Shown: positions 28,074 to 39,377 of the stretch, piece after piece
Layout: each line of letters starts with the position of its first letter
Position numbering within the stretch: position 1 is the first letter of the stretch
Source of the DNA: JAQBDA01 sp963709875
GTDB lineage: Bacteria; Chloroflexota; Anaerolineae; Anaerolineales; UBA4823
Assembly: GCA_963709875.1 (NCBI GenBank)
Contig: CAVPYB010000001.1
Location: 393,611 to 457,610 of the forward strand
Direction: 5' to 3'
Length of the DNA stretch: 64,000 nucleotides
Notes under the pieces: generated by a model
Seen by the model: only the letters and a program-made list of their open reading frames with translations
Database searches by the model: none
What the model was told of the DNA's origin: nothing
Made by a program: the position numbers and the translations under genes

Positions 28074-30184
28074 CTACATACCCGGCTGTCCGGGCTGCAC
28101 CGGCCCGATGCGATAGGGGCGCATCATCTCGTTGTCTTCGTGCTCGACGATGTGGCAGTGCCAGACGAACTGCCCGGGGGTGTTGAACTGCGCCCGGATG
28201 CGGGTGACCTGGCCTGGATAGGCGGTGACGGTGTCCTTGAAGCCGGTCTCCCACGGTTCCGGCGGTGTGATGACGCCGTCCAGCTGGACCGGCTGGACGA
28301 CCTCACCGTCATCATCCAGCACCAGACCCTTCGCGGTTGACCACCTCGAAGACCACCTCGTGGACGTGCATCGGGTGGGCATCGCCGGTGGTGTTGTAGA
28401 ACTCCCAGACCTCGGTAGCGCCCAGACGCCGGGTTCTCGGTGACCGGTTCCATCCACTTGCGCTCCGTCCACACACCTGCCGGGGTGGTCGGATCGATGC
28501 TGTCGGGACCCACCGTGCCGAGCAGGGCCTCGACCGGACCTTCCACCGGATCGCCGTTGCGTCGAAGCCCATCGCCCATCTCCTCGATCAGCGCCAGCGG
28601 GCGGGTGACGGTCTCGGCCGGCAGCGGCGCGACCGGCGGCAGCTGCAGGAACTGCGGCGGGGTGGTCGGGTCGGGAGCCAGCGCCGGGACGACGTTGAAC
28701 TGCCATCACCTGCCCGGTGGTAGCCGGGATCGGCCGGGTCGAAGTCCACGCCCGGGCACGCCGCCGCCGAACGGCTCGTCCGGACCGACGTTGCCCAGCA
28801 CGTAGTTGCCGACCGGCACGTTGGTGAAGTCGACGATCACGTCGGCGCGCTCCGCCAGGCCCATCAGCAGCTGGTTGCCGTGGTTGGCGGTGATGTTCAC
28901 CGGCGCGGCCAGGAAGCCGCCCTCGTTGCCGATCTGCCAGACCTCCACGCCGGGGATCTGGTTGAAGTCCAGGATCAGGAAGCGCGACTGGCAGCCGTTC
29001 AGGAAGCGCAAGCGGTAGCGGCGCTGCTCGACGGTCTGGAACGGCCAGGTGTTGCCGTTGACCATCATCATGTTGCCGAAGAACTCCGGGTTCCAGATCG
29101 GCGAGAACTCGCCGTCTGGGATGAAGTCGCCGACGATGCCGTCGAAGAACTCGCGCGTATCCGGGTAGAACAGCGAGCCGTCGCTGTTGAACGAGCGATC
29201 CTGGATGGCGATCGGGATCTCGTAGTAGGTCTTGTTGGGCGGGAACTTGTCGTTCTCCTTGCGGCGCCGGACCCGGCAGTACGGCCGGGGTGCCAGTGCG
29301 GCTGTCGAGCACCACGTCATCTGGGCCGCCGCGAATGATGTAGAAGCCGGCCGGACCGGCGTACACGTTCAGGCGGGTCATGCCCAGCGTGTGGTCGTGG
29401 TACCAGATGGTCGAGGCGCGGTTGGCGTTCGGGTACTGGAAGGTGGCGTAGCCCGGTCCCCAGGTGGCGCCGAAGCTGGCCGCCGCCTTGCCGGCGAAGA
29501 AGTCGTACCAGGTGCCGTCGGTCGGCGTACCCGGCTGGGATGTCGTTGGCGGCCGGCAGGTACCAGGCCTCGGCGTAGCCGTCGCTCTCGTCGCCCACGC
29601 CGACCGCGCCGTGCACGTGCGTGACCATCGGCACCGGGCCGGTGTAGGGGCCGGGGGTTGGCTGTCCGGTGAAAGTCCGGGCGCGTGTCGCGTCCCGTCG
29701 TGCCGCCGGGCGGGTTGGCCCAGTGCAGGGTCTGGTCGACCGGCAGCAGGTGCGGCAGGTAGTTGCCGTTGGCATCCACCAGGTCGTTGATCCACTTGAC
29801 CCGCACCGGCGTGTTCCACTTGGCCTCGATGGTCAGCGAGGGGGCGTTGTGCAGCAGCAGGCCGCTCTTGCTGTCCGATGTCACCGCTCCGTAGCCCCAC
29901 ACCGTTGTTGCCGGCAGGCCAGCCGGCAGGATCTGCTGCGGGAACTGCTTCATCGAGATCTCGTAGTAGTCGGCGTTCTTGCCGCCTTGCAGCTTGATCT
30001 TGCCCGCAGTGGGCATCACCGGCGGGATCAGCATGGGGGTCATGTACTTGGGGACGCTATGAGGATCCAGTGTGCCGCCTGGGATCTGAGAGAAGACCCG
30101 CTTAACGCCGCCGAAATAGGTGGTCAGGTACAGCGCAGCTCCTGCCGCGCCGCCCAGCTTGAGAAAACTACGTCTGCTTACCAT
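28074..30184 (-). CDS. Multicopper oxidase (CotA/bilirubin-oxidase-like), Tat-exported, many frameshifts
   Basis: The protein starts with a twin-arginine signal (SRRSFLKLGGAAGAALYL). All four copper motifs are present but spread over three frames: MVTHVHGAVG, STIWYHDHTLGMTRLNVYAG, AHPMHVHEVVFEVVNR and GQFVWHCHIVEHEDNEMMRP, the last carrying the type 1 site. Corrected length is about 700 residues. At least eight frame changes are needed, for instance near 29680, 29530, 29275, 28745, 28425 and 28335, more than in any other gene here. It probably oxidises phenols, bilirubin-like compounds or metal ions outside the membrane. AGGAGG (30196-30201, minus strand) precedes the ATG. Confidence 0.85.
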
Positions 30185-30195
30185 GATAAGTATTT

Positions 30196-30222
30196 CCTCC
30201 TGTTCTTAAAGTTCCCATTATA
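30196..30222 (-). promoter_or_regulatory. Candidate -10 box and ribosome binding site of the multicopper oxidase gene
   Basis: On the minus strand TATAAT occupies 30222-30217 and AGGAGG 30201-30196, 11 bp before the ATG. No clear -35 box is seen at the expected distance. Confidence 0.45.
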
Positions 30223-30370
30223 GAAATTGAGCTCAATCACCAGCGTGATGAACATTCCCGGACCTGAACACTGGATGCTCTAAGGCTTTCCCGCTAACTT
30301 GCTGCTTGAGTTTGGTTATCCCACCTCCTTCTATCCTAATACTGTTCTTGATACCGCAGTGTTCCTATAG

Positions 30371-30399
30371 AATAAAAACCGGCCTGTGTGGGCCGGTTT
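30371..30399 (-). terminator. Rho-independent terminator downstream of lipA
   Basis: AAACCGGCC (30376-30384) and GGCCGGTTT (30391-30399) form a 9-bp stem with a 6-nt loop. Read on the minus strand it is followed by TTTTTATT, a proper terminator for transcription coming from lipA about 250 bp upstream. The stretch 30400-30650 between it and lipA holds no gene. Confidence 0.75.
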
Positions 30400-30480
30400 C
30401 GCCGCTGGCTCCTCAGCAGCCTCGCTCCGCAAGAGCTCAGCGACCAGATACGCTGCTGGATCATCGCCTCCCATGTGAAT

Positions 30481-30517
30481 TGTCCTAAATATTTGACAAC
30501 GTCACTTTTTTAGGACA
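30481..30517. promoter_or_regulatory. Perfect inverted repeat enclosing a TTGACA box
   Basis: TGTCCTAAA (30481-30489) and TTTAGGACA (30509-30517) are perfect inverted 9-mers spaced by 19 bp, about two helical turns centre to centre plus. A TTGACA (30493-30498) lies between them. It looks like a regulator-binding dyad, but no clear -10 follows on the plus strand and no divergent gene starts nearby. Its target is uncertain. Confidence 0.4.
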
Positions 30518-30652
30518 AACCTTATTGTATTACACCTGTTTGTACTTGAATCATAGCGACGGGCTGACGATTTGTCTAGTGAATATTGTCACGCCCGCAT
30601 TATGATTAAGTAACGGTTAAGGATTTGAAGATTGATAAATTCCTAACTCTTA

Positions 30653-31601
30653 TTACCCCCCGGCCTCTCCCCCGTACAGCTCCCGGTGCACCACGCTCAG
30701 GGCGCGCACTTGATCGGCTGCATGGTAGGACGAGCGCACCAGCGGTCCGCTCTCCACCCACTGGAAGCCAATGCTCAGTCCGAATTCCTTGATCTCAGCA
30801 AACTCTTCAGGCGCATAGTAGCGGGCAATGGGCAGATGCTGCTTGCTCGGCTGCAGATACTGCCCGACGGTCAGGATATCCACCCCCCAGCTGCGCTGGT
30901 CGCGCATCACTTCTTTGACCTCGTCCATGGTCTCGCCCAGGCCGACCATGATGCCGGACTTGGTCAGCACATCGCCGTCCAGCTACTTTGGCGTTGGTCA
31001 GTGTAGCAGCCGCCCACTCGTAGCGGTCCTGCGGCTGCACCTGTTTGAACAGGCGCGGTACGGTCTCCACGTTGTGGTTGAGGATCTCCGGGCGGGCATC
31101 CATCACGATCTTCAGCGCTTCCAGGCTGCCTTTGAAATCGGGGATCAATACCTCGATCGAGCACCCTGGGTGGATCTGGCGTATGCGGCGGATGAGCATG
31201 GCGAAGATCGGCGCGCCGCCGTCTACGCGGTCGTCGCGGTTGACGCTGGTGATCACGGCGTGCTTCAGGTCCATGGCCTTGACCGCCTGGGCAACGCGTT
31301 CTGGCTCCAGCCAGTCCAGCGGGCTGGGTTGGCCGCGCTTGATATCGCAGAAACCGCACGAGCGTGTGCACACATCGCCCATCATCAAGAAGGTGGCTGT
31401 GCCGGACCCCCAGCACTCACCCATGTTGGGGCACATTGCCTCTTCGCAGACGGTGTGCAGTTCTTTGCTGCGCATCAGCTCCTGCAGCCACTGGTAGGTC
31501 TCCCCGGAGGGCGCACGCACTTTGATCCATTCCGGGCGGCGGCGCGGGGTGGTATCAATATCATCGGGTTTTATTCGGTCTCGGGTGGGTGTAAAAGGCA
31601 T
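30653..31601 (-). CDS. lipA: Lipoyl synthase (one frameshift)
   Basis: A radical-SAM enzyme that inserts two sulfur atoms into octanoyl groups on lipoyl-dependent proteins. The auxiliary cluster ligands CEEAMCPNMGEC and the radical-SAM motif CTRSCGFCDIKRG are clear, as is TSVNRDDRVDGGA. The frame changes near 30985 (one extra base between NAK and LDGDVLTKSGIMVGLGE). The end, with FQWVESGPLVRSSYHA, matches the family. AGGAA lies 6 bp before the ATG at 31601. Corrected length is about 315 residues. No lipB or dehydrogenase genes are adjacent. Confidence 0.93.
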
Positions 31602-31726
31602 ACTGGTTCCTATTAAGCGGGTGATGATTTCCTCACCATTTTACTCTGAATTGCCTGAGCCGTTGATAAAGATTTTATAAGTATGGAATTGCATCAAGTC
31701 GTTGTGTCCGCCAGGGATTCCCACGC

Positions 31727-31732
31727 TATAAT
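31727..31732 (+). promoter_or_regulatory. Candidate -10 box for the lipoprotein gene
   Basis: A perfect TATAAT lies 19 bp before the ATG at 31752. TTGTGT (31702-31707) could serve as a -35 box but the 19-bp spacing is long. Confidence 0.4.
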
Positions 31733-31751
31733 ATTACTCGAGGATGTCATC

Positions 31752-33251
31752 ATGAAAAAGCCCGCCGTTATTCTGTCGCTGCTGATCCTGGGGCTCATCC
31801 TGTTGTCTGCCTGCACTTCCTCACGCGCCGAAAGTACCCAGCAAGCGGTCTACACCTCTGCAGCACACACGTTGGCTGCCCAGCTAACACTGGCAGTCGG
31901 GGAGACCGCCGTGGCGCAGCTCACCCAGATCGCCGAGCAGCCGACGCAAACACCCGTCCCGCCCACCCAACTGCCACCCAGCCCTACCGCCTCACCCAGC
32001 CTTCCTCCGCCGAGCGCCACGCCGTCTTTGCCATGCAATTGGGCTGAATTCGTGCAGGATGTCACCGTCGAGGCGAACACGGTTTTCTATCCCGGTGGAG
32101 TGTTTACCAAGATCTGGCGCGTGCGCAATACCGGCACGTGCACGTGGACCCCGGCTTACTCCATGGTGTTCGCGACGGGGGATCCGCTGGGCGGTCTGTC
32201 GGAGATATTCTTGACAGGCGATGTGCTCCCGGGTGGGACTGTCGATCTTTCCATCACACTGGTTGCGCCATCCGTACCGGGCGTTTACAGCAGCGGTTGG
32301 CTACTGCGCGCTCCCTCCGGAGAGCTGTTTGGCACTGGTCCACTTGCTCAGGATCCGCTCACAGTGCAGATCCAGGTCGCTCTGCCGCCTACCCAGGGTA
32401 GGGGAGAATATGACTTCGCCCTGGCATACTGCACCGCCCAATGGAGTAGCGGCACTTCTGTTCTGCCCTGCCCCGGTTCGGTGAATGATCCCAACGGCTC
32501 GGTCGCCCTGCTCGGTCAGCCTTACCTTGAATCGCGCCTCGAAAATGAGCCTGCGCTGTGGGCGCGCCCCAACCTGGCTGCCAATGGCAGCCTGCTCGGA
32601 TGGTATCCGGGCAACGTGGTGCGGACCGGCGACCGCTTCCGCGCGGAGGTCGGCTGTCTGCTCAACAGCCCGGGCTGCGATGTGACCTTCACCCTGGATT
32701 ACCGGCGTGCGGATGGTGTGGTTGTTAACCTGGGTGTCTGGCGCGAGGTTTACGATGGTCTGACGACCACGATCAACATCGATCTGAGCTCGCTGGCAGG
32801 GCAGGCAGTGCAGTTCATGCTGGGTGTGCAGAATCTCGGAGATCCGCTGGCAGCCAATGCCTTCTGGCTCACCCCGCACATCCAGAACACCCCTCCGGCG
32901 AGTTCCCTGGTGCTGGTCTGGAGCCAGCGAGGCGGCTCGAAAAAAGTATGCGAAGAATTGCGCATCACGCTCGACAGCCTGTCGCAGAGCTTTGCCCAGG
33001 CTCGTTCCTGCAAGAGCGGCGCTGGCCAGGAGCTTGGCAGCGGGGCACTGACCCAATCTGAACAAGACCAGCTGCTGGGCTGGTTGGTGGAGCTGGCGCC
33101 TTTCGACGCCGAGCTGTTCAGCGCGGAGGAGGCGGAGCCGCTGACTTCCTTCATGACGTTCAACGGCCGCGGCGCCAACGAGGCCGGGAACCCTCAAATT
33201 ATGGCCATGCAGGATTTCGCCGAGCGGGTGTTCCTGAGAATAAGCCGCTGA
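31752..33251 (+). CDS. NBR1-Ig-like domain lipoprotein
   Basis: About 499 residues. The signal KKPAVILSLLILGLILLSAC ends in a lipobox cysteine, followed by a Thr/Pro-rich linker (PTQTPVPPTQLPPSPTASPS). Residues about 100-215 form an NBR1-type immunoglobulin-like domain: KIWRVRNTGTCTWTP, then FLTGDVLPGGTVDLSITLVA and GVYSSGWLLRAPSGELFG. The rest is beta-rich and unassigned. Such surface lipoproteins are common in Anaerolineae, and their ligands are unknown. The ATG at 31752 is preferred over an upstream in-frame start at 31683 because it gives the lipoprotein signal and follows the TATAAT box. Confidence 0.8.
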   Translation: MKKPAVILSLLILGLILLSACTSSRAESTQQAVYTSAAHTLAAQLTLAVGETAVAQLTQIAEQPTQTPVPPTQLPPSPTASPSLPPPSATPSLPCNWAEFVQDVTVEANTVFYPGGVFTKIWRVRNTGTCTWTPAYSMVFATGDPLGGLSEIFLTGDVLPGGTVDLSITLVAPSVPGVYSSGWLLRAPSGELFGTGPLAQDPLTVQIQVALPPTQGRGEYDFALAYCTAQWSSGTSVLPCPGSVNDPNGSVALLGQPYLESRLENEPALWARPNLAANGSLLGWYPGNVVRTGDRFRAEVGCLLNSPGCDVTFTLDYRRADGVVVNLGVWREVYDGLTTTINIDLSSLAGQAVQFMLGVQNLGDPLAANAFWLTPHIQNTPPASSLVLVWSQRGGSKKVCEELRITLDSLSQSFAQARSCKSGAGQELGSGALTQSEQDQLLGWLVELAPFDAELFSAEEAEPLTSFMTFNGRGANEAGNPQIMAMQDFAERVFLRISR

Positions 33252-33333
33252 GAATATTCCGCTGCGGCTTTGAAAACCCTGCCCGAAAATCCCAAAATCC
33301 TTTCTCCTGATTCCTGACTCTTACCTACCTGCT

Positions 33334-35178
33334 ATGAACCCTGAATCTACACTTGACCAGCTCCTTTCCCTGCCTTCCGTAGCCCACGCACTGCTCTCGC
33401 CTGATGGACGTTGGGTTGCATTCGCCTGGTACCGCATACACGAGAATTACGATATCTTTTTCGCCCCGGTAGATGGCTCGGCCCCTCCGGTCGCGCTGAC
33501 CGACACGCCCGAATATACCTGGCTGGTGAGCTGGACGGTCGATTCGCGGGCCGTGATCGTTGAAGAGGACCACGACGGCGACGAACACGTGCGCCTGTTC
33601 CGCGTGGACCTGGAGCGACCCGGCGAGATGCAGCCGCTGACCGAGGACCGCCCGCCGTATTTCATCCATGGCGGCAGCCTGCACCCGGATGGCAGACACC
33701 TGTTCTACGGCGCGAACTACGATTTCGCCTCAGGCGAGGTGCTCGAGCCGGCCTGGATCTACCGTCACGACATGCTATCCGGCGAGCGCAAGCTCCTGGC
33801 GCAGCCCGAACGGCCATGCGTCATGGAGGTGCGCCTCAACCGGCAGGGTACCCACCTGCTCTATTCTCGCACAGACCGCCATCCCTCCGGACGCCAGTTC
33901 TGGCTGGTGGATGTGGATGGGGGGCGAGATCGCGAGATCCTTAATTTCGGCGACCGGGTCAAGGTCTTCGCCCGCTGGTTCCCAGATGGCGAGCATATCC
34001 TGGTGCTCTCCGAGTCGACCGGCGGTCGCCCGCAAGGCTACCAGAGCCTGGGCGTCTACCACTGGCCCAGCGAGCAGATGCGCTGGCTGGTCGATGACCC
34101 CGCTCGCTCGATCGAAGGCGCCTGGGTCTCCCCTGACGGGACGGTCATCGTGGATGAGATGGTTCGCGCCGGTCATGCGGCCACGTCTATTGAACTGCCT
34201 TCCGGCATTGAACGACCGTTCCCGCAAGTGCCGGGCAGCCTGCTGCCCTTGGGTCGTGCCGCGGATGGCGACTGGGTGGCGATGCGTTATTCTGCCACCA
34301 CGCCAACCGAACTGGTACGCTTCCAAGAAGTTGGTGGTTCCATCCAGGACATGCAGTCGCTGACCCGCGTATGGGAGCATACCAAACTGCGCCCGGAAGG
34401 GCTGTTCCCGGCGGAGGCTTTCTCCTGGCATTCGATAGACGGGTTGCAGATCTGGGGCTGGCTGTACCGGGCACAGCCTAATCCCGAGCGGGCGGTCATC
34501 TACGTGCACGGCGGCCCGACCTGGCATTCGGAAGACCGCTTCAACGCCCAGATCGAGTACCTGGTCTCGCGCGGCTTCAATGTGCTGGATGTCAATTACC
34601 GCGGCAGCACCGGATATGGGTTAGAGTTTCGCGAGGCGATCAAAGAGGATGGCTGGGGCGGGCGCGAGCAGTGCGACATCGCCAGTGGGGCACGGGCGCT
34701 GATCGCCAGCGGTCTGGCGCGCCCCGGGCGGGTAGGGGTGACGGGGACCTCATACGGCGGCTACTCGAGCTGGTGCCAGATCACGCGCTACCCGCACGAG
34801 ATCATCGCCGCGGCTGCCCCGATCTGCGGCATGACCGACCTAGTGGTGGATTACGAGACTACCCGCCCAGACATGCGCCCGTACAGCGAGGAGATGATCG
34901 GCGGCAGCCCGCAGCAGGTGCCGGATATGTACTACAGCCGCTCACCGATCCATTTCGTGGAGTATATCCGCGGCAAGCTGCTCATTATCCAGGGCGCGCA
35001 GGACCCCAATGTGACCCCTGAAAACGTGCGCCAGGTGCGCCAGCGCCTCGACCAGCACGGCATCCCCTACGAGCTACTGGTGTTCGAAGACGAAGGTCAC
35101 GGCATTGCTAAGACCCCCAACCAGAAGGTGCTCTACGCCCGGCTAGCGGAGTTTTTTAATGCTGCACTACTTCCCTGA
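33334..35178 (+). CDS. S9-family serine peptidase (prolyl oligopeptidase / acylaminoacyl peptidase type)
   Basis: A 614-residue protein with an N-terminal beta-propeller of WD40-like blades (for example LLSPDGRWVAFAWY, SWTVDSRAVIVEEDHDG) and a C-terminal alpha/beta hydrolase. The oxyanion segment is VIYVHGGPTWHSEDRF, the nucleophile serine is in GVTGTSYGGYSSW, the catalytic aspartate in IIQGAQDPNVTPENV and the histidine in VFEDEGHGIAK. There is no signal peptide, so it is cytoplasmic. Its 3' end overlaps the convergent nfeD gene by 23 bp. Intact. Confidence 0.93.
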   Translation: MNPESTLDQLLSLPSVAHALLSPDGRWVAFAWYRIHENYDIFFAPVDGSAPPVALTDTPEYTWLVSWTVDSRAVIVEEDHDGDEHVRLFRVDLERPGEMQPLTEDRPPYFIHGGSLHPDGRHLFYGANYDFASGEVLEPAWIYRHDMLSGERKLLAQPERPCVMEVRLNRQGTHLLYSRTDRHPSGRQFWLVDVDGGRDREILNFGDRVKVFARWFPDGEHILVLSESTGGRPQGYQSLGVYHWPSEQMRWLVDDPARSIEGAWVSPDGTVIVDEMVRAGHAATSIELPSGIERPFPQVPGSLLPLGRAADGDWVAMRYSATTPTELVRFQEVGGSIQDMQSLTRVWEHTKLRPEGLFPAEAFSWHSIDGLQIWGWLYRAQPNPERAVIYVHGGPTWHSEDRFNAQIEYLVSRGFNVLDVNYRGSTGYGLEFREAIKEDGWGGREQCDIASGARALIASGLARPGRVGVTGTSYGGYSSWCQITRYPHEIIAAAAPICGMTDLVVDYETTRPDMRPYSEEMIGGSPQQVPDMYYSRSPIHFVEYIRGKLLIIQGAQDPNVTPENVRQVRQRLDQHGIPYELLVFEDEGHGIAKTPNQKVLYARLAEFFNAALLP

Positions 35179-36482
35179 CCACTAAACGAACTCCTTCCAC
35201 ACGTACGACCTGGATGCGCCTCCCGGCGGGGATAGCCGGCTCGCCCGGCTCAACCGACGCCGTCCACAGCTCGCTGCCCAGCTGAACCGTGCCGCTGGGG
35301 TCGAGGGCTTTCCGGACCGTGCCCACCTTCCCCATCAGGCTCTCCTGGCCGGTGCGCACCGGAGCGCGCATGGCGCGCAGGGCAAAGCCGACAATGCCCA
35401 AGAAGATCATGCCGGTGGCAATCGAGGTGCCCACCACCAGCGGCACGGAGACGCGCTGGAAAGACGGCACGCTGGGTGAATTGAACAGCACCAGCGCGCC
35501 TACGATCAGGGAAGCGATCCCTGCCACGGTCAGCGCGCCGTGGGTGGGCGCCTTGATATCCAGGATGAAAAGCACGAACGCGATCGCCAGGAATACCAGA
35601 CCAAAATAGTTAACCGGCAAGATGCCCAGCCCGTAGATTGCCAGCGCCAGGCACACCACACCGATGAAGCCGGCGATCCAGCCGCCCGGGCTGGACAGCT
35701 CGATCAGGATCGCCTGGACGCCGATCGTCAGCAGCAGGAAGACGATGTTGGGGTTGGTCAGGATGGAAAGCAGCTCCTCGATCGGGGTCGGCGCCATCGC
35801 CTCCACCTGCGCTCCGGCAGTGTTCAGAACGCGTTCTTCGCCTTTCAGGTCGATGGTGAACCCGTCCAGCTGGTCGAGCAGGTCATCCAGGTCACGGGCG
35901 ATGAAATCGACCAGGCCGATCTCCAGTGCTTCGGAGGCAGAGATGGCCTCCGCCAACTCGATCGTCGCCTCAGCCAGCTGGATCGCCTCAATCGGGCGTC
36001 CTTCCGCCAGCGAGCGCACGGTGGCTTTCATGATGTTCTTGGCTTTGGCCTCGGCGGTCTCGCCCAGGTCCTGCCCTTCCCCGCTGATCGGGCTGGCAGC
36101 GCCAATGGCTGTGCCGGGAGCCATGGCTGCGGCATGCCCGGCTAAGGTGATCACTGTCCCGGCGCTGCCTGCCATCGCACCGCGCGGGGATACATACACC
36201 ACGACCGGCACAGGGCTAGCCAGAATGCTCTCGACCACATCTTGCATCAAGTCCAGACTGCCGCCGGGTGTGTTGAGCTGGAAGACCAGCAGTTCTGCGC
36301 CGCGCTGCTCCGCCGATCGGATGCCGCGCTCCAGGTATTGGGCCATCGCCGGTGTGACTGGTCCATCTGCAGTCAGCTCCAGCACCAGGGGTGCGTCTTG
36401 CTGGGCGGCGGCAGGTCTGAAGAATAGCAGCAGCTGTAAGGCGGCGACGGCTGACCAGAATGATCCATCTATACCGGTTCAT
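35156..36482 (-). CDS. Long-form NfeD protein: ClpP-class membrane protease with NfeD OB domain (one frameshift in signal peptide)
   Basis: The main frame begins at LELTADGPVTPAMAQYLERG. The segments LLVFQLNTPGGSLDLMQD, SPRGAMAGSAGTVITLAGHA and GAASPISGEG are the ClpP/SppA-like serine protease part (serine in GSAGT). Several membrane helices follow, and a C-terminal OB-fold (LMGKVGTVRKALDPSGTVQ). The true N-terminus is the signal MNRYRWII at 36482, which joins WSAVAALQLLLFFRPAAAQQ after removal of one base near 36458. Long NfeD proteins usually pair with a stomatin/prohibitin gene, but none is next to it here. Confidence 0.88.
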
Positions 36483-36639
36483 AACTCGACTCCCGCGTGC
36501 AGCCAGCAGTTAAATGCCGGGTATCAATCGCGCTGATGCTGCACGCGATTTTATTATAGCCGGAAATTCCGCCGGAAAATCCGCCGGAGGTCCGGCCGTA
36601 GAATCCGCCGTGCTGTCCTACCACAGGTCACAGTATGGG

Positions 36640-37396
36640 CTAAGCCCATCCAGTCAGGATGCTTATGTAAATTGTGCGCAGGCTCAGGATAGTGATGACG
36701 ACACCCACAGAAGCTGTCAGGGCACGCACCGGCAGCTTCCTGGTCAGCACCGCGGCAAGGGGAGCTGCGAGTGCACCGCCGATCAGCAATCCCAGCGTGA
36801 CCTGCCAGTGGGTCAACCCGATCGTCAGAATGAAAGTGATCGATTGCGCCAGCGTGACGAAGAACTCAGTCATGTTCACGGAGCCGATCGCGTAGCGAGG
36901 GTGCTTGCCGCGCATGACCAGTGTACTGGTGACTACCGGTCCCCAGCCGCCGCCTCCGATGGCATCCAGGAATCCGCCGACCAGACCCAGCGGTGCCAGG
37001 TGGCTGGTTACTGGACGGGTTTGCGGTTTTCTAAACAGCGTCTTATACAGGATCACCACCCCCATGATCAGCAGGTAAGCCGAGATGAAAGGCTTGATCA
37101 CTTGCTCTGGGATGGAAGTCAAGACAGTAGGCACCCAGCACACCGCCGATCATTCCCGGGATGAGCAGGCGCTTGATCAAAGAGCGGTCCACGTTACCGA
37201 GCTGCCAGTGCGAGAATCCCGATATTCCGGTGGTGACGACCTCCGCCATGTGAACGCTGGCGCTGGCAGCCGCCGGGGAAATGCCGATGCTCAGCAGGAA
37301 GGTGTTCGAGCTGACTCCATAAGCCATGCCCAGCGCACCGTCGATGCTCTGGGCGATGAAACCGACCAGGATGAAGATGAGAATGTTGGCATCCAC
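36640..37396 (-). CDS. TauE/SafE-family sulfite/anion exporter (one frameshift)
   Basis: A polytopic protein of about 251 residues with the two-repeat TauE architecture: GFIAQSIDGALGMAYGVSSN and PLGLVGGFLDAIGGGGWGPV are the paired G-rich motifs. A single extra T near 37127 splits it after GMIGGVLGAY. The other frame continues VLTSIPEQVIKPFISAYLLI. AGGAGAT precedes the ATG. It follows the Rrf2 regulator gene on the same strand, with a dyad between them, which suggests regulated export of a sulfur compound. The substrate is not provable here. Confidence 0.87.
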
Positions 37397-37441
37397 GAAA
37401 AAGATCTCCTGATAAAGGCGGGGTATGCTCGCCTGTGGAAG

Positions 37442-37469
37442 GTATAATAAGTCTAGTCTTTTACTATAC
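37442..37469 (-). promoter_or_regulatory. Dyad operator between rrf2 and tauE
   Basis: GTATAATAA, 10 bp, TTACTATAC: the 9-bp arms match at 8 of 9 positions. It lies in the 100-bp gap upstream of the tauE start and downstream of the Rrf2-family gene. Rrf2 proteins bind AT-rich dyads of about this size, so it is a good candidate for the Rrf2 operator. Binding is inferred. Confidence 0.5.
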
Positions 37470-37498
37470 TTTATCTCGAAAAAAACTGCTTCTACAGC

Positions 37499-37937
37499 TT
37501 ACTGGGTTCCGGCTTCTTCAACACGCCGGGCGACGTCCGCCAGGCTGGTGCTGTCCAGGATGTCGGAGATGGCGCTGCGCACGTCGAACATGACCATCCG
37601 CAGCCCGCAGGTCCGTTCGTCCGGGCAACCACACGGCTCGTAAGCCATCTGGCTCACGCAGCGCAGGGGTGCCAGGGGTCCGTCCAGGACGCGAATGATC
37701 TGCCCCAGGCTGATCTGTTCCGAGGGCTTTGCCAGGTAGTAGCCGCCCCCGATACCCATCTTGCTGTGCAGCAGACCGGCGTTCTTCAGGGTGAGCAGGA
37801 TCTGCTCGAGGAATTTCGCCGGGATCTGCTCCCGCTCGGCGATGTCCTTGATCTGCACGATCGGGCCGCCGCCCTCCCAGGTGGCTAGATCGATCATCGC
37901 CCGCAGGCCGTATTCTCCACGTTTTGAGAAGTCGCAT
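37499..37937 (-). CDS. Rrf2-family transcriptional regulator with cysteine cluster (frame change at the start)
   Basis: A winged-helix regulator of about 145 residues. YGLRAMIDLATWEGGGPI, EREQIPAKFLEQILLTLKNA and IGGGYYLAKPSEQISLGQII are typical of Rrf2/IscR/CymR. LRCVSQMAYEPCGCPDERTC supplies four cysteines, as in the [Fe-S]-sensing members. The N-terminus DFSKRGEYGLRAM lies in a frame without a start codon. The ATG at 37937 is in another frame a few codons upstream, so one indel in codons 2-3 is likely. Confidence 0.85.
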
Positions 37938-38041
37938 AATTGAGTGGTCGGTAAATAGAGAGTAGAGAGAAGTGAGTAGTGATGTTGCCAGTTCGTAAAG
38001 CTGATAAAGCCTATTATGCCTATAGAGTTTATGGCAATGAT

Positions 38042-38070
38042 AGGATACCCGCGTTATTGCGTTTTGTCAA
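38042..38070 (-). promoter_or_regulatory. Promoter of the Rrf2-family gene
   Basis: On the minus strand -35 TTGACA (38070-38065), a 17-bp spacer and -10 TATCCT (38047-38042). An imperfect dyad, CCTATTATGCC (38010-38020) with GGCAATGATAGG (38033-38044), overlaps the -10 region and could allow autoregulation. The rest of the 290-bp divergent region holds no gene. Confidence 0.5.
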
Positions 38071-38235
38071 CCCGCAATCGTTCCGCCGGGCAAGTCGGGA
38101 TATTTGTCACTTGCCTCCGGCTCACAACTTCTGTATCCTACTTATACCTTGTTGCCTGATTACCTGGTTGCCTAATCCCCTCACTTTTCGAGTTTCCCCT
38201 GCCGCACAAGGTAACTGCCCAAAAGGAGCGTCCAC

Positions 38236-39312
<1,077 letters not shown>

Positions 39313-39377
39313 TTTGGTTGGATAGACCACCCTTACCCAAAATGCCTATACCACGAAGTCGCAAAGACATCAAGTTC

